A stretch of 64,000 nt of DNA, taken from contig NZ_JAROAV010000037.1 of assembly GCF_029439465.1 (NCBI RefSeq), forward strand, positions 1-64,000. The letters run 5' to 3'. The translations under genes and the position numbers were made by a program. Of this stretch, positions 54,731-63,234 are shown piece after piece. Numbering within the stretch: position 1 is the stretch's first letter; every line of letters starts with the position of its first letter. The stretch comes from Luteipulveratus flavus. Lineage in GTDB: Bacteria > Actinomycetota > Actinomycetes > Actinomycetales > Dermatophilaceae. The notes under the pieces are model-generated. The model was given only the letters and a program-made list of their open reading frames with translations. It was not told the DNA's origin and made no database searches.

Positions 54731-55081
54731 ATGACCACGATCGAGGGAATCGACGCCGGCGTCGCGCCGTCCGGGACCGGGTGCGTGGAGTGCGAGGCCG
54801 CGAGCGGCTGGTGGGTGCACCTGAGGCGGTGCGCTCAGTGCGGTCACGTGGGCTGCTGCGACTCCAGCCCGGGCCAGCACGCCACCGCCCACTTCCAGCA
54901 GACCGGTCACCCCGTGATGCAGAGCTACGAGCCGGGTGAGGACTGGTTCTGGAGCTTCGAGGCCCAGGCGCCCGTCGACGGCCCCCGGCTCGCGGACCCG
55001 CAGAGCCACCCGTCCGGCCAGTCCGCGCCCGGGCCGGCGGACCGCCTGCCCGACGACTGGCAGGACCACATCCACCGCTGA
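54731..55081 (+). CDS. UBP-type zinc finger protein
   Basis: A 116-residue protein made of one UBP-type (BUZ) zinc finger. Zinc ligands are in GCVECEA, RRCAQCGHVGCCDSS, HATAHFQQTGHPVM and the fold ends SYEPGEDWFW. In eukaryotes this finger binds the C-terminus of free ubiquitin; bacterial versions have unknown partners. The C-terminal 35 residues are Pro-rich and probably disordered. The ATG at 54731 follows GGGGC. Confidence 0.88.
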   Translation: MTTIEGIDAGVAPSGTGCVECEAASGWWVHLRRCAQCGHVGCCDSSPGQHATAHFQQTGHPVMQSYEPGEDWFWSFEAQAPVDGPRLADPQSHPSGQSAPGPADRLPDDWQDHIHR

Positions 55082-55091
55082 TCGGGCGGGC

Positions 55092-55322
55092 TCAGCCGCG
55101 CCCGCGGTTGCGCGGATGCTGGCGCGCCGTGCGCTCGTTGCCGTGCTTGTACGCGCCGGTGACCCGGGCCATCAGCTGCTGGGCGTCGCCCGCCTCGACG
55201 TCCTCCAGGAAGTCGGCCGCCCGCCGTCCACGCAGCGTCGCCGCGCGCCGGCCGTGGTGGCGGATCACGACGGACTCCCCCTCCACGACGTACGCGAACC
55301 CGTCCGGGCGACCGCTCCCCAC
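55092..55322 (-). CDS. Small conserved actinobacterial protein
   Basis: A 76-residue protein with the pattern GFAYVVEGESVVIRHHGRRA, AATLRGRRAADFLEDVE and a basic tail (GNERTARQHPRNRGRG). Proteins like this are frequent in actinobacteria, with unknown function. The GTG at 55322 is used. It follows the VOC gene end by three bases on the same strand, so the two may be co-transcribed. Confidence 0.7.
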   Translation of the reverse strand: MGSGRPDGFAYVVEGESVVIRHHGRRAATLRGRRAADFLEDVEAGDAQQLMARVTGAYKHGNERTARQHPRNRGRG

Positions 55323-55325
55323 GGC

Positions 55326-55721
55326 TCAGCCCTCCGCCGGGCGAGGGCCGGCGTCGCGCTCGGCCCTGCTGCGCTCGACGCAGAACTCGTTGCCCTCGGG
55401 GTCGGTCATGACGACCCACCCGGTGCCGTCCGGTCGCCGCTGGTCGTCGCGCTGCGTGGCGCCGAGGCTGCGCAGCCGCTCGACCTCCTCGTCCCGCGGG
55501 ATGCCCGGCCGAAGGTCAAGGTGGACGCGGTTCTTGACCGCCTTGTCGTCCGGCACCTGGACGAACAGCAGGGTCGGCCCGCCCTCGACCCGGACGATGG
55601 CCTCCGGGTCACCGGGGTGGTCCTCCGCGTCGACCGGGACGTCGAACACCTGACACCAGAAGGCGGCCTGGGCGTAGGCGTCGCGGCAGTCGAAGGTCAC
55701 GTGACTCACGGCGGTCTTCAT
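55326..55721 (-). CDS. VOC-family (glyoxalase/bleomycin resistance-like) protein
   Basis: A 131-residue vicinal-oxygen-chelate fold protein, probably dimeric. It begins AVSHVTFDCRDAYAQAAFWC, with a central VHLDLRPG and the C-terminal VVMTDPEGNEFCVE; His and Glu in these segments are at the usual metal-ligand places. The specific reaction is not predictable. The ATG at 55721 follows AGGAGG-like AGGCTCGGACC weakly. Confidence 0.85.
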   Translation of the reverse strand: MKTAVSHVTFDCRDAYAQAAFWCQVFDVPVDAEDHPGDPEAIVRVEGGPTLLFVQVPDDKAVKNRVHLDLRPGIPRDEEVERLRSLGATQRDDQRRPDGTGWVVMTDPEGNEFCVERSRAERDAGPRPAEG

Positions 55722-55883
55722 GGTCCGAGCCTCCTGCCGCAGCCGACGTCCCCGCCACCGGTTATCGGGCGGTCGCCGTCCACGTCGTACGCCGTGGACG
55801 GCGACTTCCCTCCACGACGGCCGCGGGTGTAGAAAACTCCTCATTACTGATGCGTAACTTCCGCCGAGCAGCAGGAGATGTCG

Positions 55884-56285
55884 ATGAGTCACGTCCCGAA
55901 GGCAGCACCCAGCTCCGACCTCAACGCGCGTCAGGAGGCCCTCCTGTGGATCGTCGCCGACGTCGTCTTCCTCGGTGCTCTCCTGCTGATCTGCGTGCTG
56001 TTCAAGCCGACCGGTGAGCACCTCCCCGGCCCCGACTGGCTGACCGCGCCGCTCATCGGCTGGGTCGTCGGCAACATCGTCGCCTGGGTCATCCCGCACC
56101 GGATCACGACGCCGTCGTGGCTGATCCTGGTGGTCGCCGTCGTGGTCGTCGTCCTGATCGCGCTGGTCTTCCCCGCCGACTCACGGCACATCGGGCACAT
56201 GATCGCCGGCTTCGTGGTCGGTGTGACGACCGGCTACCTGGCCTCGCGCGCACTGGCCGCGCTGCGCCGCGCCCGCACCGCCTGA
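55884..56285 (+). CDS. Small membrane protein of unknown function
   Basis: A 133-residue membrane protein with about four hydrophobic segments: WIVADVVFLGALLLICVLF, APLIGWVVGNIVAWVIP, WLILVVAVVVVVLIALVFP and IGHMIAGFVVGVTTGYLAS. I recognise no family. The ATG at 55884 is chosen because AGGAG lies six bases upstream; an ATG at 55878 is too close to that site. AT-richer sequence (GTAGAAAACTCCTCATTACT) before it is unusual here and probably holds the promoter. Confidence 0.75.
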   Translation: MSHVPKAAPSSDLNARQEALLWIVADVVFLGALLLICVLFKPTGEHLPGPDWLTAPLIGWVVGNIVAWVIPHRITTPSWLILVVAVVVVVLIALVFPADSRHIGHMIAGFVVGVTTGYLASRALAALRRARTA

Positions 56286-56316
56286 GCGTCCGGCCCGCCG
56301 GCGGCGGGCACGCCGG

Positions 56317-57225
56317 TCACGCCGGTTCGTCGAGACGGCGGCGCTGGTCCTCGGTGAGCGTCAGCGCAGCCGCCTCGATCGCCTCGTCCAGCTGCGCGAT
56401 CGAGCTGGTGCCGATGATCGGGCGGACGTCCCGGGCGAGCAGCCAGGCGAGCACGACCTGACCCGGCTTGGCGCCCAGCTCGGCGGCGACCTCGCCCAGG
56501 ACGGCCAGCCGCCCCGAGGTCCCCGGATGGTCGTACGCCGTCGGCAGCGGCCGGTCGTCGCGGTCGTACGCGCCCTGGATGAGCGGCGAGTACGCCCACA
56601 GCCCGACGTCCGGGTGGGCCGCCAGGTAGTCGGCGGTCTCCAGGTTCGCGAAGCCGTACGGGTGGTCCTTGCCCTCGACGTGCGCACCCGGGCGCGGCTC
56701 GACGTAGGAGGTCGTCAGCTGCAGCAGGTCGAACTCCGGCAGGCCGCGCTGCTGGGCCAGCATCCGCATCCGCTCCACCCGCCAGGTCGGGTGGTTGGAC
56801 AGGCCGATCCGCCCGACCAGCTCCTCCTGCACGAGCGCGCCGAACGTCTCGACGACCTCCTCGTCCGGCGTCGAGCGGTCCTCGCCGTGCGCCCAGTAGA
56901 CGTCGAGGCGGTCCAGCCCGAGCCGGTCGAGGGACCCGACCAGCTCACGCCGAACGACGTCGGCGCCGAGCCCCTCGACGCCGTCACCCGCGGGCGTCAT
57001 GCCGACCTTGGAGGCGACCTCGACATCGGCGCCCGGGTTCGCGCGCAGCCACTCGCCGATGGCGGTCTCGGACAGGCCGCTGCCTCCGGCCCAGAAGGCG
57101 TACGCGTTGGCGGTGTCGAGCATCCGGCCGCCGGCCGCGACGAACCGGTCGACGAGCGCGAACGAGGTGGCGGTGTCGATGCGGCCGCCGAAGTACATCG
57201 TGCCGAGGACGAGCGCTTCAGCCAT
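56317..57225 (-). CDS. Aldo/keto reductase
   Basis: A 302-residue NADPH-dependent oxidoreductase with the barrel fold. The catalytic tetrad is represented by Asp in LDTANAYAFW (D-x-x-x-x-Y), Lys in VASKVGM and His in VYWAHGED. NADPH-binding segments are LWAYSPLIQGAY and PIIGTSSIAQLDEAIEA. The substrate is unknown. TACAGT lies seven bases before the ATG at 57225, supporting this start over a GTG at 57234. Confidence 0.9.
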   Translation of the reverse strand: MAEALVLGTMYFGGRIDTATSFALVDRFVAAGGRMLDTANAYAFWAGGSGLSETAIGEWLRANPGADVEVASKVGMTPAGDGVEGLGADVVRRELVGSLDRLGLDRLDVYWAHGEDRSTPDEEVVETFGALVQEELVGRIGLSNHPTWRVERMRMLAQQRGLPEFDLLQLTTSYVEPRPGAHVEGKDHPYGFANLETADYLAAHPDVGLWAYSPLIQGAYDRDDRPLPTAYDHPGTSGRLAVLGEVAAELGAKPGQVVLAWLLARDVRPIIGTSSIAQLDEAIEAAALTLTEDQRRRLDEPA

Positions 57226-57287
57226 GCCCGCCACTGTAGGAGCCCGACCGGCCGCGCCGCCCGTACCGCCCTGCCAGAATCACGCGC

Positions 57288-58211
57288 GTGACGTCACTGC
57301 CGGCAGGTGTGGTGCTCGACAGCGAGCCGTTGGAGCGGCCGTGGATCGCGGGAGCGCGACGCGGCGAGGACCCCGGACCGCTGCTGCAGGTCCGGCGCGT
57401 GGACGAGGCGACGTACGTCCTGCGCCAGTCCAAGCGCGTGACGTACGAGGCGCCCTTCATCCCGCTCCTGCTCGGCACGAAGCGCGCACTGCTGCTCGAC
57501 ACCGGGGCGGTCGCCGATCCCTTGCGGATGCCGCTGCGGGCGACCGTGCGGGTACTGGTCGACGAGTGGGTGCGGGCGCACGGCCTCGACGGCCTGGAGC
57601 TCGTGGTGGCGCACACCCACGGGCACGGCGACCACACCGGCGGCGACGCTCAGTTCGTCGACCTCCCGGACGTGACCGTGGTCGGCAAGGGGCGTGAGGC
57701 CGTCCAGGAGTACTTCGGCATCGAGCCCTGGCCGGACGCGGTGGTGCCCTTCGACCTCGGCGGCCGCGAGCTGCTGGTCACCGGCGCGCCCGGGCACGAC
57801 GCGCGTTCGATCTTCGTCGTCGACCCGTCGCGCGGGCTGATGTTCTCCGGCGACACCGCCTACCCCGGACGCCTGTTCGTGCAGGACCTGGCTGCCTTGC
57901 GACAGACCCTCACCCGCATGGTCGAGCTCGCCGAGCGGACCGGCGTGGAGACCGTCGTCGGCTGCCACATCGAGCTGGACGCGCGGGGACGCGAGCACCC
58001 GGTCGGTGTGCGGTTCCACGCGGACGAGACCCCGCTACCGCTCACCGTCGACCAGCTCCGTCGGCTGCGCGACCTCGCGCACGCCGCCCCCGCCGACAAG
58101 AGCGGCGTCGTGCGCGGCACGCCCATGAACCTGTGGATCGGACGGTGCGTCGGGCCGGGCCTGCGATCCACGGCCGCTGCGCTCGTCCGGCGCGCCCGCG
58201 GCCTCGGGTAG
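57288..58211 (+). CDS. MBL-fold metallo-hydrolase
   Basis: A 307-residue metallo-beta-lactamase-fold hydrolase. The metal motif is VAHTHGHGDHTGGD, followed by VTGAPGHDARSIFVVD, MFSGDTAYPGRLF and VVGCHIEL. The C-terminal 60 residues are an extra helical part. The substrate is unknown. CAGAAT lies seven bases before the GTG at 57288. The glycosyltransferase gene follows after 39 bp on the same strand. Confidence 0.85.
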   Translation: MTSLPAGVVLDSEPLERPWIAGARRGEDPGPLLQVRRVDEATYVLRQSKRVTYEAPFIPLLLGTKRALLLDTGAVADPLRMPLRATVRVLVDEWVRAHGLDGLELVVAHTHGHGDHTGGDAQFVDLPDVTVVGKGREAVQEYFGIEPWPDAVVPFDLGGRELLVTGAPGHDARSIFVVDPSRGLMFSGDTAYPGRLFVQDLAALRQTLTRMVELAERTGVETVVGCHIELDARGREHPVGVRFHADETPLPLTVDQLRRLRDLAHAAPADKSGVVRGTPMNLWIGRCVGPGLRSTAAALVRRARGLG

Positions 58212-58250
58212 CCGTTCGGAGCCGCCGTCGCGACTTCAGCGGTCCGCGAC

Positions 58251-59438
58251 ATGCAGGGCACCCTGCGTTCACCCGGACCCATCACGCTGGTCGCCGTGAT
58301 CCTCGGCCCGGCCACGGACCCCGTACGCGTGGCGCAGCTGGCGAACTTCATCGGCCCGGTGTCCGGAGGGATGAAGATCGTGGTCGACCGGCTGGGCGCG
58401 GCGTACCACCGGGCGGGCATCGAGCGGCTGCTGATCATCCCCGGCGCCGAGGACGCCCGCGAGGAGACGGCCGCCGGCACCGTGGTGCAGATCCGGGCGC
58501 CGCGCGTCCGGGGCGATTACCGGCTGATCGTGCAGCCGTGGCGCGTCATCGAGGTGCTGGAGGAGTTCGCGCCGACGTCGCTGGAGATCTCGGACAAGTC
58601 GACGCTGCTGCCGATCGCCCGCTGGGCGCGTCGCGCAGGCGTACCGACCGTGCTGTTCTCGCACGAGCGGATGGGCGCGATGCTCGCGCTGCGGACCGGC
58701 CGACCGAGCTCGGTCGCTGCGCCGATCTCGCTGCTCAACCGCATCCTGCTGCGCCAGTTCGACACCGTCGTGGTGACCTCGGAGTACGCCGCCGCGGAGT
58801 TCGAGCGCGTCCCAGGCCCGCGCACCGCCGGGCTCGTCCGGGTGCCGCTCGGCGTCGACCTCAAGACCTTCGCGCCCCGCGAGCGCGCGCCGTACGCCGG
58901 TCCGTTGCGGCTGGTCCACGCGGGCCGGCTGTCGCGGGAGAAGAGCCCGCACCTGGCCGTCGCGACCGCGGTCGAGCTGCACCGGCGCGGCGTTCCCGTA
59001 CGGCTGGACGTCCTCGGCGGCGGACCGCACCGCGACGAGCTGGAGGCGCTCGCGGGCGACGCGCCCGTCGTGTTCCACGGCCACATCTCCGACCGGGCCG
59101 AGGTGGCCGAGCGGCTCGCGACCGCCGACATCAGCCTGTCGGTGTGCCCGTGCGAGACGTTCGGGCTCGCGGTGCTGGAGGCGTTGGCGTGCGGGACGCC
59201 AGTCGTCACCGCTGACACCGGCGGCGCGCGCGAGCTGATCGACGGCACGTGCGGCTCGTGGGCGGCGCCGGATCCGTCTTCGCTGGCCGACGCCGTGGAG
59301 CGGCTGGCGTCCCGGTCGGTGGGCGCCACGCGGACGTCCGCGCGGGCGCGGGCAGAGCAGTTCACCTGGAAGCGGACTGAACGGACGATGGTCGACCTGC
59401 ACCGCGAGATCACCGAACCCGCCGTCGTCCCTGCGTAG
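58251..59438 (+). CDS. GT4-type glycosyltransferase
   Basis: A 395-residue GT-B fold glycosyltransferase. The N-terminal part has GPVSGGMKIVVDRLG; the C-terminal part has LRLVHAGRLSREKSPHLAV and the nucleotide-sugar site CPCETFGLAVLEALACGTPV with the E-x7-E pattern. It resembles mannosyl- or glucosyltransferases used for cell-envelope glycolipids (PimB-like). Acceptor and sugar are unknown. It probably shares a transcript with the MBL gene upstream. Confidence 0.87.
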   Translation: MQGTLRSPGPITLVAVILGPATDPVRVAQLANFIGPVSGGMKIVVDRLGAAYHRAGIERLLIIPGAEDAREETAAGTVVQIRAPRVRGDYRLIVQPWRVIEVLEEFAPTSLEISDKSTLLPIARWARRAGVPTVLFSHERMGAMLALRTGRPSSVAAPISLLNRILLRQFDTVVVTSEYAAAEFERVPGPRTAGLVRVPLGVDLKTFAPRERAPYAGPLRLVHAGRLSREKSPHLAVATAVELHRRGVPVRLDVLGGGPHRDELEALAGDAPVVFHGHISDRAEVAERLATADISLSVCPCETFGLAVLEALACGTPVVTADTGGARELIDGTCGSWAAPDPSSLADAVERLASRSVGATRTSARARAEQFTWKRTERTMVDLHREITEPAVVPA

Positions 59439-59472
59439 TCGGGCATCATCGAGCGCGTTCTGCGGCGCTTCC

Positions 59473-60330
59473 TCATCCGGACGCCGGTGCCCGCACGCCG
59501 GACACGAGCGCCAGCTGCAGCTTGGTCTCGTCCTCCGAGCCCGGCGCGGTGGTCAGGATGACGACTTTGCGCTCGGCGTCGTCGGTCAGGACGTCGCAGT
59601 CCACAGACACAGCGCCGACGGCCGGATGAAGCACGGTCTTGTGGTCCTCCCGGTGCGCCGCGACCGACCCGGTGGCCCACAGCTGCGCGAAGGTCGGATT
59701 GGCGAGCAGGTCGTGGACCAGGCACGAGAGCCGCGGGCTGCTCCCGAAGCGGCCTGACGCGCGCCGCAGATCCGAGACGACGGCCGCTGCCACGCTGCGC
59801 GCATCGACCGACTCGACCGGCCACTGGGCGAGCGCTGTGCCGCGTTGCTCGACGGGGAAGGTGTCCCGGGCGAAGTTGCGTTCGGCCGGCGGGACCACGC
59901 CCGGGTCGCCCAGGAGGGCCGCCCATGCCGCGTTCCACCAGATGAGCTGCCAGTCGGCGGCGAACACGGCGACCGCGGCATCGTGGAGCCGGTTCAGGAC
60001 CCGCTGCGTGCCCGGCGGGATGTGGTCGGAGATCTCCGCGTCGGCAGGCGGGTCCAGCCCGGCCAGGCGGTACAGGTGGTCGCGCTCGGTCTCGGTGAGC
60101 TGCAGCGCACGCGCGAGCGACGCGACGACCTGACCCGACGGGTTGGCGGCTCGGCCCTGCTCCAGGCGCACCACGTAGTCCACCGAGATCCCGGCGAGCT
60201 GCGCGAGGTCTTCGCGGCGCAGACCCGCGGCGCGACGCGTACGCCGGTACGGCAGGCCTGCAGCAGCCGGCGACAGCCGGTCCCGCCACGCGCGCACGGT
60301 CGGACCGAGTCCCGCCTCGGGGATGCTCAC
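59473..60330 (-). CDS. MmyB-like helix-turn-helix transcriptional regulator
   Basis: A 285-residue regulator with an N-terminal XRE helix-turn-helix (RRAAGLRREDLAQLAGISVD, YVVRLEQGRAANPS) and a C-terminal MmyB-like ligand-binding (PAS-like) domain with ADWQLIWWNAAWAALLGDP and the late HPAVGAVSVDCDVL. Members usually regulate the divergent neighbouring gene, and MmyB-type domains may bind fatty acids or other small hydrophobic ligands. Here the divergent gene is the SnoaL-like protein at 60464. The GTG at 60330 is used. Confidence 0.87.
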   Translation of the reverse strand: MSIPEAGLGPTVRAWRDRLSPAAAGLPYRRTRRAAGLRREDLAQLAGISVDYVVRLEQGRAANPSGQVVASLARALQLTETERDHLYRLAGLDPPADAEISDHIPPGTQRVLNRLHDAAVAVFAADWQLIWWNAAWAALLGDPGVVPPAERNFARDTFPVEQRGTALAQWPVESVDARSVAAAVVSDLRRASGRFGSSPRLSCLVHDLLANPTFAQLWATGSVAAHREDHKTVLHPAVGAVSVDCDVLTDDAERKVVILTTAPGSEDETKLQLALVSGVRAPASG

Positions 60331-60463
60331 GCTCTCATTGTGGCTCCGACGGACCGCGGCTTCGTAGTACTCCTGGTCCTACCGTCGTCCCGTCTCTGGT
60401 GCCGCGAGCCGACCCGGCCGACGCTGGCATCACGACGCACATCGCGTCAGGTCAGGAGACATC

Positions 60464-60970
60464 ATGACGGTGACGGACAGCTCGATCCGGCGGCTGCTCG
60501 ACGAGGCGGCCATCCGAGACGTGACGGCGAGATTCGCGGATGCGGCCGTGCACGCCGACTACGACGCCTTCCGCGCGGTGTGGGCGCAGGACGCCGAGTG
60601 GGTGATCGGAGGTACGAAGTCCCAGCCCTTCGAACGGCGAGCGAGCGGACTCGACGAGATCGTCGCGCTCTACCGGACGCTGCGTGAGGAGCGGGACTAC
60701 TTCATCCAGTTCGCGGTGCAGGGTCCGATCCGGATCGACGGGGACGAGGCGACGGCTCGCACCATCTGTCACGAGGCGGCACGCGGAGGGAGCGACTCCT
60801 ACTACCGCAACAACGGCGTGTGGTTCGACCGCCTCCGCCGGGCGGGCGAGGGATGGGTGTTCGCCAGCCGGACCTACCAGTACCTCTGGCTGGACCTCTC
60901 GGCGTACTCAGGAGACGTCTTTCCCGCTGTGGTCCGGGACGTCGGCGGGGATGTCGCCGCTACCACCTGA
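60464..60970 (+). CDS. SnoaL-like (NTF2-fold) protein
   Basis: A 168-residue NTF2-fold protein of the SnoaL-like group, which includes small cyclases, dehydratases and ligand binders. The start LLDEAAIRDVTARFADAAVH and the tryptophan-containing VWAQDAEWVIGG are typical. A catalytic role is unknown. The ATG at 60464 follows CAGGAGAC. It is divergent from the MmyB-like regulator with a 133-bp intergenic region that contains TAGTACTCCTGGTCCTA, a possible operator. Confidence 0.82.
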   Translation: MTVTDSSIRRLLDEAAIRDVTARFADAAVHADYDAFRAVWAQDAEWVIGGTKSQPFERRASGLDEIVALYRTLREERDYFIQFAVQGPIRIDGDEATARTICHEAARGGSDSYYRNNGVWFDRLRRAGEGWVFASRTYQYLWLDLSAYSGDVFPAVVRDVGGDVAATT

Positions 60971-61002
60971 CCGGAGCCATCCAACGGCTGCCGGCGCAGC
61001 CC

Positions 61003-61530
61003 TCAGTCCGACAGCGCGGCCTCGGCGTACGCGAAGAACGCCTCGTGGTGCACCCGCTTGATGTAGCCCAGGTCTCCGCTGCGGACCTGTTGGAGCATTC
61101 CCTTCGGCGCCAACATGCGTTCCAGCGTAGGGAACCCGTCCAGCTCGAGCTGCTCAACCATGTCCTGCACAGCGGCGGCTGCCGAACCGGCGTCGGAGAT
61201 CTCCCACCAGCCCTCGATCCCCGCGGGCGTCGCGGCGGGATGGAGCCTACGGCGGTAGAGGCCGAGGGACTCGGAGACCTTCTTGGGCATCACCCTGCCC
61301 AGGCGTTCGCCGTGGAGTCGAAGCCAGGGCTGCGGAGCAACGGCCAGATTCAGGATGCATCGGAGCCGTTCGGACGTGCTGGAGGACGAGGACTGGATGT
61401 TCACCACGGCCCAGTCGCCCGCGGCGTTGGACTTCCGCCAGGTCGGCGCCGAACCCTGGTAGCCGCGCTCGCGGGCACTGGGGCCTAGGCGTTCGCGAAG
61501 CGCATCCTTCAGAGCCTGTTGAGCTGTCAC
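61003..61530 (-). CDS. DUF4304-like protein
   Basis: A 175-residue soluble protein resembling the DUF4304 family, whose function is unknown and which often occurs near polymorphic-toxin immunity loci or alone. The N-terminal part ALKDALRERLGPSARERGYQ and the following PTWRKSNAAGDWAVVNIQSS fit that family. I chose the GTG at 61530; the ribosome binding site is weak, so a start further upstream is possible. No toxin gene is visible nearby. Confidence 0.65.
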   Translation of the reverse strand: MTAQQALKDALRERLGPSARERGYQGSAPTWRKSNAAGDWAVVNIQSSSSSTSERLRCILNLAVAPQPWLRLHGERLGRVMPKKVSESLGLYRRRLHPAATPAGIEGWWEISDAGSAAAAVQDMVEQLELDGFPTLERMLAPKGMLQQVRSGDLGYIKRVHHEAFFAYAEAALSD

Positions 61531-61638
61531 GGGGTGACGATCCCACGTGTGCCGTCTCGCGGCCGCGGATGTGCCACCGTGGCTGGGGAATCGGCGCGCG
61601 GACCTCACATCCGGGGGCGCCGACACGACTACTAGGTG

Positions 61639-62142
61639 ATGAACACGACGATCCCTTTCGAGCAGGCCATCACGCAGCACGGCGCCACCGTGCTGCGGGT
61701 GTGCCGTGCAGTCCTCGGTCCCGGAGCGGACGCCGAGGACGCCTGGTCGGAGACGTTCGTCGCCGCGCTGGCCGCCTGGCCGGACCTGGACCCCGACACC
61801 AACGTCGAGGCCTGGCTGGTCCGGGTGGCCCGTCGCAAGGCGATCGACGTCACCCGCGCCCGGGCACGCCACGCGGTGCCGACCGACGACGTACCCGACC
61901 GACCCTCAAACGTCGGCAGGCCCGACGGTCACGACCTCGACCTCTGGCGCGCGGTCGCCGCGCTGCCCGAACGACAACGGCTCGCCGTCGCCTATCACTA
62001 CCTCGGCGGCCTGCCCCACACCGAGACCGCCGAGCTGATCGGTGGCCGACCCGACGCGGTACGACGTGCCGCCGCCGACGGCGTACGCAGCCTGCGGCGA
62101 GCGTTCGCCGCGGCCGATGCCCAGGAAGGAGCATCCCGATGA
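61639..62142 (+). CDS. ECF-type RNA polymerase sigma factor
   Basis: A 167-residue group 4 sigma factor. Region 2 spans about residues 10-80 (VLRVCRAVLGPGADAEDAWSE, then VEAWLVRVARRKAIDVTRAR), and region 4 about 105-160 (ALPERQRLAVAYHYLGGLPH, then a helix-turn-helix with AELIGGRPDAVRRAAADGV). Promoter specificity is unknown and there is no anti-sigma gene. The ATG at 61639 (or GTG at 61636) is used. The stop codon overlaps the ogt start (ATGA), so the sigma factor and the repair enzyme are translated together. Confidence 0.88.
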   Translation: MNTTIPFEQAITQHGATVLRVCRAVLGPGADAEDAWSETFVAALAAWPDLDPDTNVEAWLVRVARRKAIDVTRARARHAVPTDDVPDRPSNVGRPDGHDLDLWRAVAALPERQRLAVAYHYLGGLPHTETAELIGGRPDAVRRAAADGVRSLRRAFAAADAQEGASR

Positions 62143-62729
62143 GCACCGACAACGACCTCTTCCCCGTCGACGAGGCGACCCTCGCCCGCCTGCACGCCCG
62201 CCTCGAGCGGGACGCCGACACCGCCGGCATCCTCGACGTCGCGTACCGCACGGTCGACAGCCCGGTCGGCCCGCTGCTGCTCGCCGCCACGCCCGAGGGG
62301 CTGGTGCGGGTGGCGTACGAGCGGGAGGGTTTCGACGCCGTCGTTCAGACGCTGTCGGACCGGATCAGCCCGCGCATCCTGGAGGCACCGCAGCGACTCG
62401 ACGCCGCCGCCCGCGAGCTGGAGGAGTACTTCGCCGGTACGCGGCACACGTTCGACCTGCCGCTGGACCACCGTCTCTCGTCCGGCTTCCGGCAGACCGT
62501 GCAGGCGGCGCTGCCGTCGATCGAGTACGGCCGCACGCTCTCCTACGGTCAGGTGGCTGCGCTGGTCGGCAACCCCAAGGCCGTCCGTGCGGTCGGCACC
62601 GCCTGCGCGACCAACCCGCTGCCGGTCGTCGTCCCCTGCCACCGCGTGCTGCGGTCCGACGGCTCACTGGGTGGGTACGTCGGGGGCGCCGACGCGAAGT
62701 CCGCGCTGCTGACCCTGGAGGCGGCGTGA
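62139..62729 (+). CDS. ogt: Methylated-DNA-[protein]-cysteine S-methyltransferase
   Basis: Suicide repair protein that removes methyl groups from O6-methylguanine in DNA. The 196-residue protein has the acceptor cysteine in VVVPCHRVLRSDGSLGGY and the helix-turn-helix with the arginine finger in GNPKAVRAVGTACATNP. An N-terminal 35-residue extension carries acidic helices. The ATG at 62139 overlaps the sigma factor stop codon. A strong hairpin follows. Confidence 0.95.
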   Translation: MSTDNDLFPVDEATLARLHARLERDADTAGILDVAYRTVDSPVGPLLLAATPEGLVRVAYEREGFDAVVQTLSDRISPRILEAPQRLDAAARELEEYFAGTRHTFDLPLDHRLSSGFRQTVQAALPSIEYGRTLSYGQVAALVGNPKAVRAVGTACATNPLPVVVPCHRVLRSDGSLGGYVGGADAKSALLTLEAA

Positions 62730-62736
62730 CCTCGCA

Positions 62737-62768
62737 CGCTCGCCGGCGCGGTCAGGCGCCGGCGAGCG
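62737..62768. terminator. Hairpin after ogt
   Basis: A perfect 13-bp stem, CGCTCGCCGGCGC (62737-62749) with its complement (62756-62768), has a 6-nt GGTCAG loop and separates the convergent ogt and SgcJ-like genes. Confidence 0.8.
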
Positions 62769-62770
62769 CG

Positions 62771-63175
62771 TCACGGCTCGACAACCGGCGTGTTCTGGCA
62801 CGCCGCGAGGAGCCACCGCTCGTCGTCCTTGACCATGACGTAGAGCGGCGCGCCCACGGCGTCGGCCACCGGTTCGCCGTCGGCGTCGGCGTAGGTCTGC
62901 CGGACCTGCACCGCGGCGACGTCCGGTCGCAGGAACGACACGTGCGTGACCTCGTACGTCGTCCCCTGCAGGTCGGTCATCGCCCCGGGCAGCACTCGCC
63001 CGGTGAACTCGGCGATGGCGTCGCGGCCGATCAGGCGGACACCGGTCGCGGTGGTCCAGATCGCGTCGGCGGTGAAGAGGTCGACGAACTCGTCGACCAG
63101 CTCGGCCCGCTGGGTGCGTTCGACGGTCGCCACGACGGCCCGGATGCGGTCGAGGTCGGCACGAGTGGAGTCCAT
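62771..63175 (-). CDS. SgcJ/EcaC-type NTF2-fold protein
   Basis: A 134-residue NTF2-fold protein of the SgcJ/EcaC group (often annotated as oxidoreductase, but without a visible cofactor site). It begins MDSTRADLDRIRAVVATVER and has FTADAIWTTATGVRLIGRDA and the C-terminal MVKDDERWLLAACQNTPV, a typical ending. The ATG at 63175 is chosen; an upstream GTG at 63202 is possible. It is divergent from the oxygenase gene. Confidence 0.82.
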   Translation of the reverse strand: MDSTRADLDRIRAVVATVERTQRAELVDEFVDLFTADAIWTTATGVRLIGRDAIAEFTGRVLPGAMTDLQGTTYEVTHVSFLRPDVAAVQVRQTYADADGEPVADAVGAPLYVMVKDDERWLLAACQNTPVVEP

Positions 63176-63234
63176 GACGCGAGCCTCACACCTGAAGCCC
63201 ACTTCACCTCAAGCCCACGAAGGGAGCAGTCGGT

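Noticed and set aside
61003-61530. Immunity protein of a toxin locus.
   Set aside because: DUF4304-like proteins can occur in such loci, but no toxin or secretion-linked gene is nearby.
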